DNA from: Maricurvus nonylphenolicus
Lineage (GTDB): Bacteria; Pseudomonadota; Gammaproteobacteria; Pseudomonadales; Cellvibrionaceae
Assembly: GCF_042854845.1 (NCBI RefSeq)
Contig: NZ_AP031498.1
Span: 2,790,001 to 2,854,000, forward strand
DNA: 64,000 nucleotides
Reading direction: 5' to 3'
Part shown: positions 18,177 to 24,716 of the stretch, one piece after another
Layout: each line of letters begins with the position of its first letter
Position numbering within the stretch: position 1 is the first letter of the stretch
Notes under the pieces: generated by a model
The model's database searches: none
What the model saw: the letters and a program-made list of their open reading frames with translations, nothing else
What the model was told of the DNA's origin: nothing
Translations under genes and position numbers: made by a program

Positions 18177-18182
18177 TATCTA

Positions 18183-18211
18183 AATCTACATCTTTCCTAC
18201 CATCCGGCCAA
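18183..18211 (-). promoter_or_regulatory. predicted int promoter
   Basis: Reading leftward: -35 TTGGCC (complement of 18206-18211), a 17-bp spacer and -10 TAGATT (complement of 18183-18188). The -35 overlaps the leader of the divergent XRE gene. Confidence 0.35.
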
Positions 18212-18219
18212 CACAAAAG

Positions 18220-18459
18220 ATGGTTGGGCACATGGCTAACAACGGCACCGAACGGCTAAAAAAGCAGTTTGGTAAGAATTTAACGCGGTACCGCATAGAA
18301 GAAGAGCTCACGCAAGAAGAACTTGCCGAGCGTTGTGATGTATCCGTCGAAACCATTAGTTTCATAGAGCGAGGCATTCATGGACCTCGCTTTGAGCTGC
18401 TGAGCAAGCTTGCCCAGGTGTTTCGGATTGAAGTTCGCGACCTTTTCGACTTTTCATAA
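18220..18459 (+). CDS. XRE-family transcriptional regulator (C-protein-like size)
   Basis: A 79-residue protein that is essentially one HTH_3 domain. Helices 2-3 are LTQEELAERCDVSVETISFIERGIHGPRFELLSKL. It has no C-terminal peptidase or effector domain, so it resembles both small phage regulators and controller (C) proteins of restriction-modification systems. The start is at 18220, with an in-frame ATG at 18232 as an alternative. It is divergent from int, and its last 98 bp overlap, tail to tail, the 3' end of a DNA methyltransferase gene. No restriction endonuclease gene is apparent nearby. Its likely target is the palindrome at 18158. Confidence 0.85.
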   Translation: MVGHMANNGTERLKKQFGKNLTRYRIEEELTQEELAERCDVSVETISFIERGIHGPRFELLSKLAQVFRIEVRDLFDFS

Positions 18460-19411
18460 TCCTCGCTTCCGCCATTTCAAAGTTATCAGCATCTGCCTCA
18501 ATCCCCACAAAATCACGCTTTAGCCTGATAGCCGCATCACCGGTACTACCCGAGCCCATAAACGCATCCAGAACCCGGTCACCTGGTCGAGAGCTTACAG
18601 TAACCATATGTTCCAATAGGGCCATGGGCTTCTCGCACTGGTGCTTACCCTCATAGAATGCTACAGGCTCGAAATGCCAAACATCGGTGAAGGGCACATC
18701 TTTGGTTACTGCAAATGGCCGCCTGAGGTGTTCATACTTGGCTTTCAGATTAAGAAATTCAGACTGAATGTCACGGTACCGCCCTTCTAAATCTGAGTAC
18801 TTCTCACTATTTCCAAATGCCTCGAGCAACTTTGTAAAATTCTGCTGTGATGGCAAGTGAAATTGACTCGCAGAGAAATAATGCCCTGCAGTGGTTGAAC
18901 CGCAGATAGACTCACACTCCGAAATCGTTAACCCAGCACTTTTACGAAGATTATTCATATAATCAGCCAACGGCTTAAACAGATACTTTGCCTGGGCATT
19001 AATCTGTGAATTCAGCGCTTTGCCAGCCTGTTTAGGTTCAGCAAAGATCACCCGTTCAGTTTGAGGAAAGTACTTTCGCAGCCCCTCTTTTCTACAACCG
19101 TTATGCCGACCGGCCCGTTTCACCCAGACAATATGATTAAGCACCTGGTAATGCTGCCCTATCAAAAGCTCCAATTTTGCAGCCATATAAGGTCCAGCAA
19201 ACCAATACAAACTACCCGTAGGCTTTAACACCCTTGAGAACTCGATTAACACCCGTTCACACCATTGCATAAAATCGACTTCTGAGTCCCACTGATTATC
19301 CCAGTCATTAGATTTGACCCGGTAGTAAGGTGGATCCGTCAATATTAGATCGATGGAGTTATCAGGCAAGGTTGGCAGTAATTCGAGGCAATCACCGTGA
19401 AGTAAGCGCAT
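18362..19411 (-). CDS. DNA methyltransferase, beta-class amino-methyltransferase
   Basis: An S-adenosylmethionine dependent DNA methylase of 349 residues from ATG 19411 (MRLLHGDCLELL). Motif IV DPPY is at residues 26-29, and the SAM-binding motif I DAFMGSGSTGDAA lies near the C-terminus. This order (IV before I) defines the beta class, which methylates adenine N6 or cytosine N4. The insert between the motifs (about 110-250) likely holds the target recognition domain. No cognate nuclease is visible, so it is an orphan phage methylase that may protect phage DNA or act in regulation. The final 98 bp overlap the XRE gene. Confidence 0.9.
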   Translation of the reverse strand: MRLLHGDCLELLPTLPDNSIDLILTDPPYYRVKSNDWDNQWDSEVDFMQWCERVLIEFSRVLKPTGSLYWFAGPYMAAKLELLIGQHYQVLNHIVWVKRAGRHNGCRKEGLRKYFPQTERVIFAEPKQAGKALNSQINAQAKYLFKPLADYMNNLRKSAGLTISECESICGSTTAGHYFSASQFHLPSQQNFTKLLEAFGNSEKYSDLEGRYRDIQSEFLNLKAKYEHLRRPFAVTKDVPFTDVWHFEPVAFYEGKHQCEKPMALLEHMVTVSSRPGDRVLDAFMGSGSTGDAAIRLKRDFVGIEADADNFEMAEARIMKSRKGRELQSETPGQACSAAQSEVHECLAL

Positions 19412-19562
19412 AGGGAATCCCGTTAAATCAATTAACAAAATCCCCCAGCGCACCGGCATTATCCTTGTCTGATTAATATTTAGACACGAAGTCAAACTAC
19501 ACCTATTCCTAGATACTATTGAGCCTCATCTCTAAGGCTCAATTTGTACAGAGGGGACCGCG

Positions 19563-20144
19563 TTATGCGATCTCCAATGCGTTAGTGTGATACATATTCT
19601 CAATTGTCCGCTTGGTGACACCGATATATCGCAGCGTTACTTTTGAGGTTGCGTGATTGAACAGAGCCTGGATGTGGTGAATGTCTTCCCCGCGTTCGTA
19701 TGCCTGAAATCCCCAGGTTTTACGCATCGTGTGGGTATTTACGTTGTATCCAAGCTCAAGATCCCAGGAAGCCTTTTTAAGTGCTTTACCAAGCCATTGA
19801 ATACAGATTGGTTTCCGCTGCCCCTTCATCCGGTTAGAGGTCGATTGAAAAAGGTACGTTGGCTTGAAGTTTTTGCTTTTGTAATAGGCTAGAAGCCTGA
19901 CAAGCGCCTGCCTTACCTCTTTGTTCACAGGGAATTGTTTTTTCTTGCCGGTTTTCTGCTCAATGATCGTCACGTGATTTTCACTCATCTGGCTAAACTT
20001 GAGCTGCAACAAATCGCCAGCTCGCAACGCAAGATTGCAGCCAATGAGCCAGCATTCTGCCTCTCGGGGTGACGCGTGTACTTTAAGCCAGTTATACATT
20101 CTCTTTACGTCTTCAAAATCGCGGATTGGTTCTACTTCTGCCAA
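19563..20144 (-). CDS. second tyrosine recombinase, catalytic domain only
   Basis: A 193-residue site-specific recombinase with no arm-binding or core-binding N-terminal domains, in the FimB/FimE and small-XerC size class. The catalytic set is complete: R41 (LALRAGDLL), K64 (QKTGKKK), H138-x-x-R141 (NTHTMRKTW), H163 (FNHATSK) and Y173 (RYIGV). The gene lies at the distal end of the early operon, next to a run of small gene units that includes a duplicated one. Its substrate is unknown. Candidates are dimer resolution, DNA inversion, or rearrangement of the adjacent units. Confidence 0.85.
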   Translation of the reverse strand: MAEVEPIRDFEDVKRMYNWLKVHASPREAECWLIGCNLALRAGDLLQLKFSQMSENHVTIIEQKTGKKKQFPVNKEVRQALVRLLAYYKSKNFKPTYLFQSTSNRMKGQRKPICIQWLGKALKKASWDLELGYNVNTHTMRKTWGFQAYERGEDIHHIQALFNHATSKVTLRYIGVTKRTIENMYHTNALEIA

Positions 20145-20171
20145 CTTACTTATACCTCTACTGCTTTATGA

Positions 20172-20438
20172 TTAAGGGTAATAAACCCATTCGTAACCGC
20201 CTGACCCTTGTGCCTGCTCACTTCGACGCAGATACATTTGCCGCCACATTTTTGCCAGCATCCCTGATGCATGCTGTATGCTCAGATCAAATTTGTTGGC
20301 CACCTGGGCCGCCGTCGCTTCACGCTTATCAAAGACAAATCGATAAACCTCTCGCGATTGATCGGATAGCAAGAGGGCTTTGATTTCATCGTTCTTGCCC
20401 TGTATTGATAGTGATCGGATTGTGTCGCCATGCTCCAC
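20172..20438 (-). CDS. small winged-helix DNA-binding protein
   Basis: An 88-residue protein. Residues about 25-75 form a winged-helix/HTH pattern (REVYRFVFDKREATAAQVANKF, then SIQHASGMLAKMWRQMYLRR). The start is GTG at 20438, with GGAGG 9-13 nt upstream. The gene is in the leftward early operon, one gene upstream of the recombinase. It may regulate its neighbours or act as a small recombination accessory factor; neither role can be shown from the sequence. Confidence 0.65.
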   Translation of the reverse strand: MEHGDTIRSLSIQGKNDEIKALLLSDQSREVYRFVFDKREATAAQVANKFDLSIQHASGMLAKMWRQMYLRRSEQAQGSGGYEWVYYP

Positions 20439-20454
20439 TTTCTAATCCTCCTGT

Positions 20455-20673
20455 GTACATATCTGTTGCAAAAGTTTTGAAGGTCAACCAAGCCTAACGC
20501 TTCCAGCGGTTGCGCTGTCGGCGCTTCTTCTGGCTAACCCGGTTTTTGCGATCTGGTTGCGCCTGGTCGCTGATGGCGATTGGCGGCTCAATGTATGGAT
20601 CGCTAATTGTTAGTGCTATTGCAGCGCCAAGCCCTGCGCCCATGAATGATCTTTTCATTGCTATCCCCGTACA
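20455..20673. repeat. 219-bp perfect direct repeat, copy 1
   Basis: Identical by reading to 22133-22351 over 219 bp, with an offset of 1678. Both ends fall in the GTACA element that separates genes here. The unit holds one complete 54-codon gene with its Shine-Dalgarno. Confidence 0.95.
20494..20658 (-). CDS. 54-residue protein, duplicated gene, copy 1
   Basis: The frame MKRSFMGAGLGAA...RKNRVSQKKRRQRNRWKR has 54 residues. The N-terminal quarter is a short hydrophobic, Gly/Ala-rich stretch after basic residues. The C-terminal 20 residues are very basic (KK, RR, R-Q-R-N-R). The Shine-Dalgarno GGGGATA precedes the ATG. An identical copy is at 22172-22336. Perfect preservation of the frame and its signals in both copies supports coding. 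The basic tail suggests nucleic acid or membrane-surface contact. No family is recognised. Confidence 0.7.
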   Translation of the reverse strand: MKRSFMGAGLGAAIALTISDPYIEPPIAISDQAQPDRKNRVSQKKRRQRNRWKR

Positions 20674-20688
20674 GAACTGAGCTATAGG

Positions 20689-20892
20689 TCAGTTCATCAT
20701 TATTGTGAAAGGTGCGCTGGCTAGAACCTCATACCAAAGCAAGCCTATAAAGCAGACAAGAGGGCCAAACCAGATATACTCTTTTGCTGGTGCAGGGCCT
20801 AAATCTGGGCCCCCAAAGAATGCGTTAATCACTGCAATGGCGCTGATAAATGCCAGCGCAATAAAAGCAACTATGAATCCTAAAATTGCCAT
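20689..20892 (-). CDS. small membrane protein, unknown function
   Basis: A 67-residue protein with two predicted membrane helices, about 2-24 (ILGFIVAFIALAFISAIAVI) and 42-60 (FGPLVCFIGLLWYEVLA). A strong Shine-Dalgarno AGGAGATATACAG precedes the ATG at 20892. An inverted repeat (GAACTGA with TCAGTTC, 20674-20695) overlaps its stop region. It belongs to the run of small early genes. Confidence 0.65.
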   Translation of the reverse strand: MAILGFIVAFIALAFISAIAVINAFFGGPDLGPAPAKEYIWFGPLVCFIGLLWYEVLASAPFTIMMN

Positions 20893-20907
20893 CTGTATAT
20901 CTCCTGT

Positions 20908-21084
20908 TTAACATCCGTTACAGCGACAGCTGAAGCTGTCACACATTGGGCAGTAGTCGGCGTTTCTGACGCTTAAGGTTTCCTTAGTATCGACGAACAC
21001 CTTTTCAGGCTCCTCGCCTGTCAGCTCAACAAACCTGCGCTTTGCGGCATCAATCACCCTTTGATCGTTCTCGCTTAGACTCAT
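20908..21084 (-). CDS. 58-residue cysteine-rich protein
   Basis: Starts MSLSENDQRVIDAAKRR and ends with YCPMCDSFSCRCNGC, which packs five cysteines into the last 15 residues. The first 40 residues are charged and helical. The C-terminal knuckle (CPMC ... CRCNGC) suggests a metal-binding site. The Shine-Dalgarno CGGGAG lies 8-10 nt upstream of the ATG at 21084. The next gene upstream and the next downstream are small membrane proteins. No family is recognised. Confidence 0.65.
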   Translation of the reverse strand: MSLSENDQRVIDAAKRRFVELTGEEPEKVFVDTKETLSVRNADYCPMCDSFSCRCNGC

Positions 21085-21114
21085 ATTTTATGGCTCCCGT
21101 GTTTTGCAAATTCG

Positions 21115-21315
21115 CTACTTAAAGCGAACCCTGATGGCTGCGCCCAAAAATACAAGTGCAGAAGCAATCTTATATATCAGCCAGCAACACAGGGCGACTG
21201 GCCATGCAAAGACACAAAACATGTCTCCAATTCCATCCATCTCGTCACGGATGCCTCCAATAACTCCGAAGGTAATGCAGCACCCGAAAAGGTAAATAAT
21301 AGTGAGCGCATCCAT
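21115..21315 (-). CDS. small membrane protein, unknown function
   Basis: A 66-residue protein with two hydrophobic helices, about 4-22 (LTIIYLFGCCITFGVIGGI) and 33-59 (MFCVFAWPVALCCWLIYKIASALVFLG), joined by an acidic loop (RDEMDGIGD). Its five cysteines are unusual for its size. The Shine-Dalgarno AAGGAGATCGCCT precedes the ATG, and the TGTAC element stands just ahead of it. Confidence 0.65.
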   Translation of the reverse strand: MDALTIIYLFGCCITFGVIGGIRDEMDGIGDMFCVFAWPVALCCWLIYKIASALVFLGAAIRVRFK

Positions 21316-21333
21316 AGGCGATCTCCTTGTACA

Positions 21334-21540
21334 TTAATGAGGTTTGAACTTGCTCTGCATGAAATCCTGCTGCCTTCTTAGCAGCCCAATCTCAGCTTTT
21401 AGCACTTCAACTTCGGCTTCCTTCAAGGTTATCTGATCTTCAAATCCCTCAACGGCCTTTTTGACAATCTCGCTGGCTGTATCAATGCTGCCGGCCCGGT
21501 ATCCAATGTTGTAATCTGTCTCTTTATCTTCTTCTGCCAT
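21334..21540 (-). CDS. small coiled-coil protein, unknown function
   Basis: A 68-residue, highly charged protein. Residues about 22-60 have heptad-like spacing (VEGFEDQITLKEAEVEVLKAEIGLL) and probably form a coiled coil. The ATG at 21540 is preceded by CAGGAAACATAGAA. It lies in the run of small early genes. No family is recognised. Confidence 0.6.
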   Translation of the reverse strand: MAEEDKETDYNIGYRAGSIDTASEIVKKAVEGFEDQITLKEAEVEVLKAEIGLLRRQQDFMQSKFKPH

Positions 21541-21558
21541 TTTCTATGTTTCCTGTGT

Positions 21559-21879
21559 TTACTTGCCTGGTGGTGGTGGCGGTGGTGTTGGGCGCCTGTA
21601 AGATTGATAGGGCTCGCCAGCCAATAAGGCTTTTACGTCACAATTCTTGTACCACCACAAAACCGCCTTCTCTAATGACCATCTATCCCTATAGGTCGTT
21701 TTAACGTCAGACCCTTTAACCTCTACTGAAATGACGGACAAAAGCTTGGTGTTGCCGTAGTCAAAAACCTTTACACCATCCTTTTCAATTCCATTGTGTC
21801 GATAGCTGTTTCTGGTGGGATTCCATTTTTCCGGTTCGGCATAAATAGAATCGCGTATTTCTGCTGCAAATTTACTCAC
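21559..21879 (-). CDS. hypothetical early phage protein with polyproline tail
   Basis: A 106-residue protein starting at GTG 21879 (MSKFAAEIRDSIYAEPEKW), chosen because CAGGGAG lies at the right distance and the upstream gene ends at 21905. The C-terminus is a run of prolines (PTPPPPPPGK). The middle (WSLEKAVLWWYKNCDVKALL) is Trp-rich. No domain is recognised. The TGTAC element precedes the Shine-Dalgarno. Confidence 0.6.
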   Translation of the reverse strand: MSKFAAEIRDSIYAEPEKWNPTRNSYRHNGIEKDGVKVFDYGNTKLLSVISVEVKGSDVKTTYRDRWSLEKAVLWWYKNCDVKALLAGEPYQSYRRPTPPPPPPGK

Positions 21880-21904
21880 CCTATTAGGCTCCCTGGTTGT
21901 ACAT

Positions 21905-22114
21905 TTATGCGTCTTGAAGCTCATCACGCAGCATTGAAGCGGCACCAATTGCCTGCTCGCTCAGGGTGGGCCAATCAACTACATCCTCGATAACGCTACG
22001 AATTGCTGTCTCCATTTCATAGGCTATCCGCTTTACAACAGCATCGTCTGTACTGTCTATCAGCTGGCGCAGATCGTCCATTTCTTCTTTTATTTGCTCG
22101 GGTGTCTTGCTCAT
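21905..22114 (-). CDS. small acidic helical protein, unknown function
   Basis: A 69-residue protein starting MSKTPEQIKEEMDDLRQLI at ATG 22114, with AGAAGGA 8 nt upstream. The composition is acidic and the predicted structure fully helical. It lies between the TGTAC elements at 22133 and 21899. No family is recognised. Confidence 0.6.
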   Translation of the reverse strand: MSKTPEQIKEEMDDLRQLIDSTDDAVVKRIAYEMETAIRSVIEDVVDWPTLSEQAIGAASMLRDELQDA

Positions 22115-22132
22115 TTTCAATTCCTTCTATTG

Positions 22133-22351
22133 GTACATATCTGTTGCAAAAGTTTTGAAGGTCAACCAAGCCTAACGCTTCCAGCGGTTGCGCTGTCGGC
22201 GCTTCTTCTGGCTAACCCGGTTTTTGCGATCTGGTTGCGCCTGGTCGCTGATGGCGATTGGCGGCTCAATGTATGGATCGCTAATTGTTAGTGCTATTGC
22301 AGCGCCAAGCCCTGCGCCCATGAATGATCTTTTCATTGCTATCCCCGTACA
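22133..22351. repeat. 219-bp perfect direct repeat, copy 2
   Basis: Identical to 20455-20673. The outer flanking bases differ at once on both sides (G versus T before, T versus G after), so the duplication limits coincide with the GTACA element. Confidence 0.95.
22172..22336 (-). CDS. 54-residue protein, duplicated gene, copy 2
   Basis: Nucleotide-identical to the gene at 20494-20658, including the GGGGATA Shine-Dalgarno: a hydrophobic Gly/Ala-rich start and a very basic C-terminal tail. Neither copy has diverged, so the duplication is recent or actively homogenised. Confidence 0.7.
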   Translation of the reverse strand: MKRSFMGAGLGAAIALTISDPYIEPPIAISDQAQPDRKNRVSQKKRRQRNRWKR

Positions 22352-22606
22352 TTAATGAGCTTCGGCGGCTTCGTCACAGACTGACCACCAAAAGTTCTGA
22401 GCCTCTGTTTTGGTTTCACAGCAGATCAGGCAGTAAAGGGCCGCTTGCTCCGCATCAACCGCATGAGCCGTAGCTGCTGGATAGCGAGTCCAGTCACGCG
22501 AGCTAAATGCGTAAATGGTTCGCGCTGTATGCAGGCGATTTTCAGCAGTCCATTCAATATCCATCCAGTTCGGAGTTGTTCCTCTCTGGCCAATCTTTAC
22601 CGACAT
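22352..22606 (-). CDS. hypothetical early phage protein
   Basis: An 84-residue protein starting MSVKIGQRGTTPNWMDIEW. It is rich in Trp and Cys in its second half (YCLICCETKTEAQNFWWSVCDEAAEAH). The Shine-Dalgarno CAGGAGTAACTAGC precedes the ATG, and the TGTAC element lies 18 nt upstream of the start. Its stop codon is part of the next TGTAC junction. No family is recognised. Confidence 0.6.
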   Translation of the reverse strand: MSVKIGQRGTTPNWMDIEWTAENRLHTARTIYAFSSRDWTRYPAATAHAVDAEQAALYCLICCETKTEAQNFWWSVCDEAAEAH

Positions 22607-22628
22607 TGCTAGTTACTCCTGTAGTACA

Positions 22629-23087
22629 TTATTGAGACTTAGAGGCCTCAATGGCCATTCGTTGATAAATCCGTTTGCATAGATCCCATGGCACTACTCT
22701 CTCTGCAGTGCAATCATGGTGTTCGCCAAATTCATCGTAGTAAGGGGCGTATTCTTCCCATGAAAACTCGCCAATACAGTTAGCTTTCATGGAATTGGTG
22801 ATTCTAGGTAAAGCCGGGTTTCTCGGGTCAACCGGTACAGCCATGGGTATTGAGTCACGCTTTAATGCTGGAATCACAATAGTATTCTTTGCCCATGATT
22901 TACCATTTACAGCCATGGAAGTGATGAAATATTTGTTGTAACGGGAGTCAACAATAACCTCTTCCTTATCTGTTCCAGGGTTCAATACTTCTTCAGCAAA
23001 ATATGGCGTCGGAATACCTTTGTATTCGGTAATGATCAAGTCGAGTGCTTTGACTTGGCCTACCGCTGTTAACTTCTGAATTTGCAT
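22629..23087 (-). CDS. hypothetical early phage protein
   Basis: A 152-residue cytosolic protein. I start at ATG 23087 (MQIQKLTAVGQV), where GAGGA is well spaced; an in-frame ATG at 23093 touches that Shine-Dalgarno. Segments include ITEYKGIPTPYFAEEVL, VDSRYNKYFITSMAVNGKSWAK and a C-terminal WDLCKRIYQRMAIEASKS helix. No domain is recognised. It is part of the leftward early operon. Confidence 0.6.
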   Translation of the reverse strand: MQIQKLTAVGQVKALDLIITEYKGIPTPYFAEEVLNPGTDKEEVIVDSRYNKYFITSMAVNGKSWAKNTIVIPALKRDSIPMAVPVDPRNPALPRITNSMKANCIGEFSWEEYAPYYDEFGEHHDCTAERVVPWDLCKRIYQRMAIEASKSQ

Positions 23088-23115
23088 GTCCATTCCTCAA
23101 TCTATAAGGCAGAAA

Positions 23116-23745
23116 TTAAAGTGACTTGGTCGCTTCATCGATAAGGCTTGCTAGATGTTGTGATTGATACAAGCCACCGTCATTGTCGATACAGTCAGGA
23201 ATCCCGCCACCACCGATACATTCGTTATGGATTTTATTGCAGTCCAATAATGCAATTCTTAGCTGTTTAATCTTGTCTGCAGCATCTAGCAGCAAGTTAC
23301 TGCCGAGTGCATACTGCTGACTATTAGGGTGCGCCTCCCTTAAGCGGTTCTCGACATCATCCTCGTTGGAAATTTGGTCTTTAGTCATAGAGCGCACCAA
23401 CAACGTCAAGATATCTATATCCGGGTTTACCTTTTGGCACTTAATCAGAAACCGCGACAACGATGCCAAACGATGCTTACCGCGTACTGCCGCATCTGGC
23501 ACTTTGAACCCCATGCAATCAGCAACTCGCCGAATGTCGAAATTGACAAAGCTGGCACCGTCATTGTCGGGATTTTGGCGAATTAAAATAAACCAGTATA
23601 TTTGTCTAATTCCATCCTTTAGTTCATGGTGAGCGGTGTATTCAAAGTGGTCATCACTCAGAGTGGCACAACCGCAAAAGTCGATATCGTGGCCTATACA
23701 CATACTGCTCTTTTTGAAGTTTTCGTAATCATCATGAAATGACAT
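23116..23745 (-). CDS. hypothetical early phage protein
   Basis: A 209-residue protein. The first part contains several Cys/His residues (MCIGHDIDFCGCATLSDDHFEYTAHH). The middle (FVNFDIRRVADCMGFKV) and the rest look alpha/beta. The C-terminus includes CNKIHNECIGGGGIPDC, a possible second metal site. No family is recognised. The spacing to its neighbours (about 20-30 bp) fits cotranscription. Confidence 0.55.
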   Translation of the reverse strand: MSFHDDYENFKKSSMCIGHDIDFCGCATLSDDHFEYTAHHELKDGIRQIYWFILIRQNPDNDGASFVNFDIRRVADCMGFKVPDAAVRGKHRLASLSRFLIKCQKVNPDIDILTLLVRSMTKDQISNEDDVENRLREAHPNSQQYALGSNLLLDAADKIKQLRIALLDCNKIHNECIGGGGIPDCIDNDGGLYQSQHLASLIDEATKSL

Positions 23746-23765
23746 ATCGCTACCCCCTGTAGCTA

Positions 23766-24131
23766 TTATTGAAATTCAATGGGCAGTTGATTGCCCAGGT
23801 AACCAAACTCGATACGATTGCAGATACGATCTGGCTTGCAGTTGTACTGCTTGCATAGCATCGATATAAACTGCTCTGGCGTCATATCTGGAAACCCTTC
23901 TGCAATGCAGTCTTCCCGTGTGATGGCATTTAGCTTTTCACGGCGTACGCTCTTAACGCCAAGCATGCCCAGGCGCACTACCTTTTCGCCCTTCTTCAAA
24001 CCCATGGCCTTTTCTACGGCGCAAATCACATCACCCTCTTTCAGCTGCCACCAGCCGAAGCGGCGGGTAACGGTTTTAGTACGGGCTTTGATTTGCGGTA
24101 TTGTCATGGCGAAACTCATGTTCTTTGGCAT
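23766..24131 (-). CDS. ASCH/PUA-like domain phage protein
   Basis: A 121-residue protein. The pattern FAMTIPQIKARTKTVTRR, then W...LKEGDVI...EKAMGLKKGEKVVRLG, then VKSVRREKLNAITREDCIAEGFPDMTPEQFISML is that of small ASCH-type (PUA-like beta-barrel) proteins common in phage early regions. ASCH proteins bind RNA or modified nucleosides, and some hydrolyse N4-acetylcytidine; a specific activity here is not known. The ATG at 24131 is preceded by a GGAGG-like sequence. Confidence 0.65.
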   Translation of the reverse strand: MPKNMSFAMTIPQIKARTKTVTRRFGWWQLKEGDVICAVEKAMGLKKGEKVVRLGMLGVKSVRREKLNAITREDCIAEGFPDMTPEQFISMLCKQYNCKPDRICNRIEFGYLGNQLPIEFQ

Positions 24132-24140
24132 GATGACCTC

Positions 24141-24716
24141 CTAAAATGGAATCGTTGACCAGATATAATCTTTGGAGGCAAGTTTTTCGAGTGACTCTTC
24201 TATACGAGATGCCATCTTGTATATATCGAAATTTGCTAATGCCATTCGCCTAAGTTTCTTTGACTTCGCAGTTTGGCCTTTCTGCATGGCATTAGTTGCC
24301 AACCTATCAAACTGACACCACTTATTGCTCGCCTTGCTTTTTATCCGCTCAATATCTTTGAGGACAGACTCTACTCGCTCGCACTTAACCCAGCCCGCAT
24401 TATGCATCTCGTATTCATCAAGTGAGTCAAGCCGATTTATCGTTGCTTCAGAGACATCCATTTTCCATTCAGGCGGATAAAACGCGCTCTCTAGCTCGGA
24501 TTCTGTGAATCTAAATACATTGCCCATATCGGTAATACAGGTCGCAACACCGGCCTCGACGCTTGAGACAAAGGCATTCCCCATTCGGCGACCATCCCTA
24601 GTGCATAATTGGGCTCCAACTTCCATATAGCTTTCACAAAGACCAACAGCCCATGGCGGCATTGGCTCATCGAGACTATCAATTACTGTATCCATCGCTT
24701 TTTCCAGAGTATTCAT
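24141..24716 (-). CDS. hypothetical early phage protein
   Basis: A 191-residue protein. The first 75 residues are mixed alpha/beta (PPWAVGLCESYMEVGAQLC). The rest is strongly helical and basic (VESVLKDIERIKSKASNKW, AKSKKLRRMALANFDIYKMA). No domain is recognised. Its start codon overlaps the stop of the upstream gene (24716), so the two are translationally coupled. Confidence 0.6.
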   Translation of the reverse strand: MNTLEKAMDTVIDSLDEPMPPWAVGLCESYMEVGAQLCTRDGRRMGNAFVSSVEAGVATCITDMGNVFRFTESELESAFYPPEWKMDVSEATINRLDSLDEYEMHNAGWVKCERVESVLKDIERIKSKASNKWCQFDRLATNAMQKGQTAKSKKLRRMALANFDIYKMASRIEESLEKLASKDYIWSTIPF

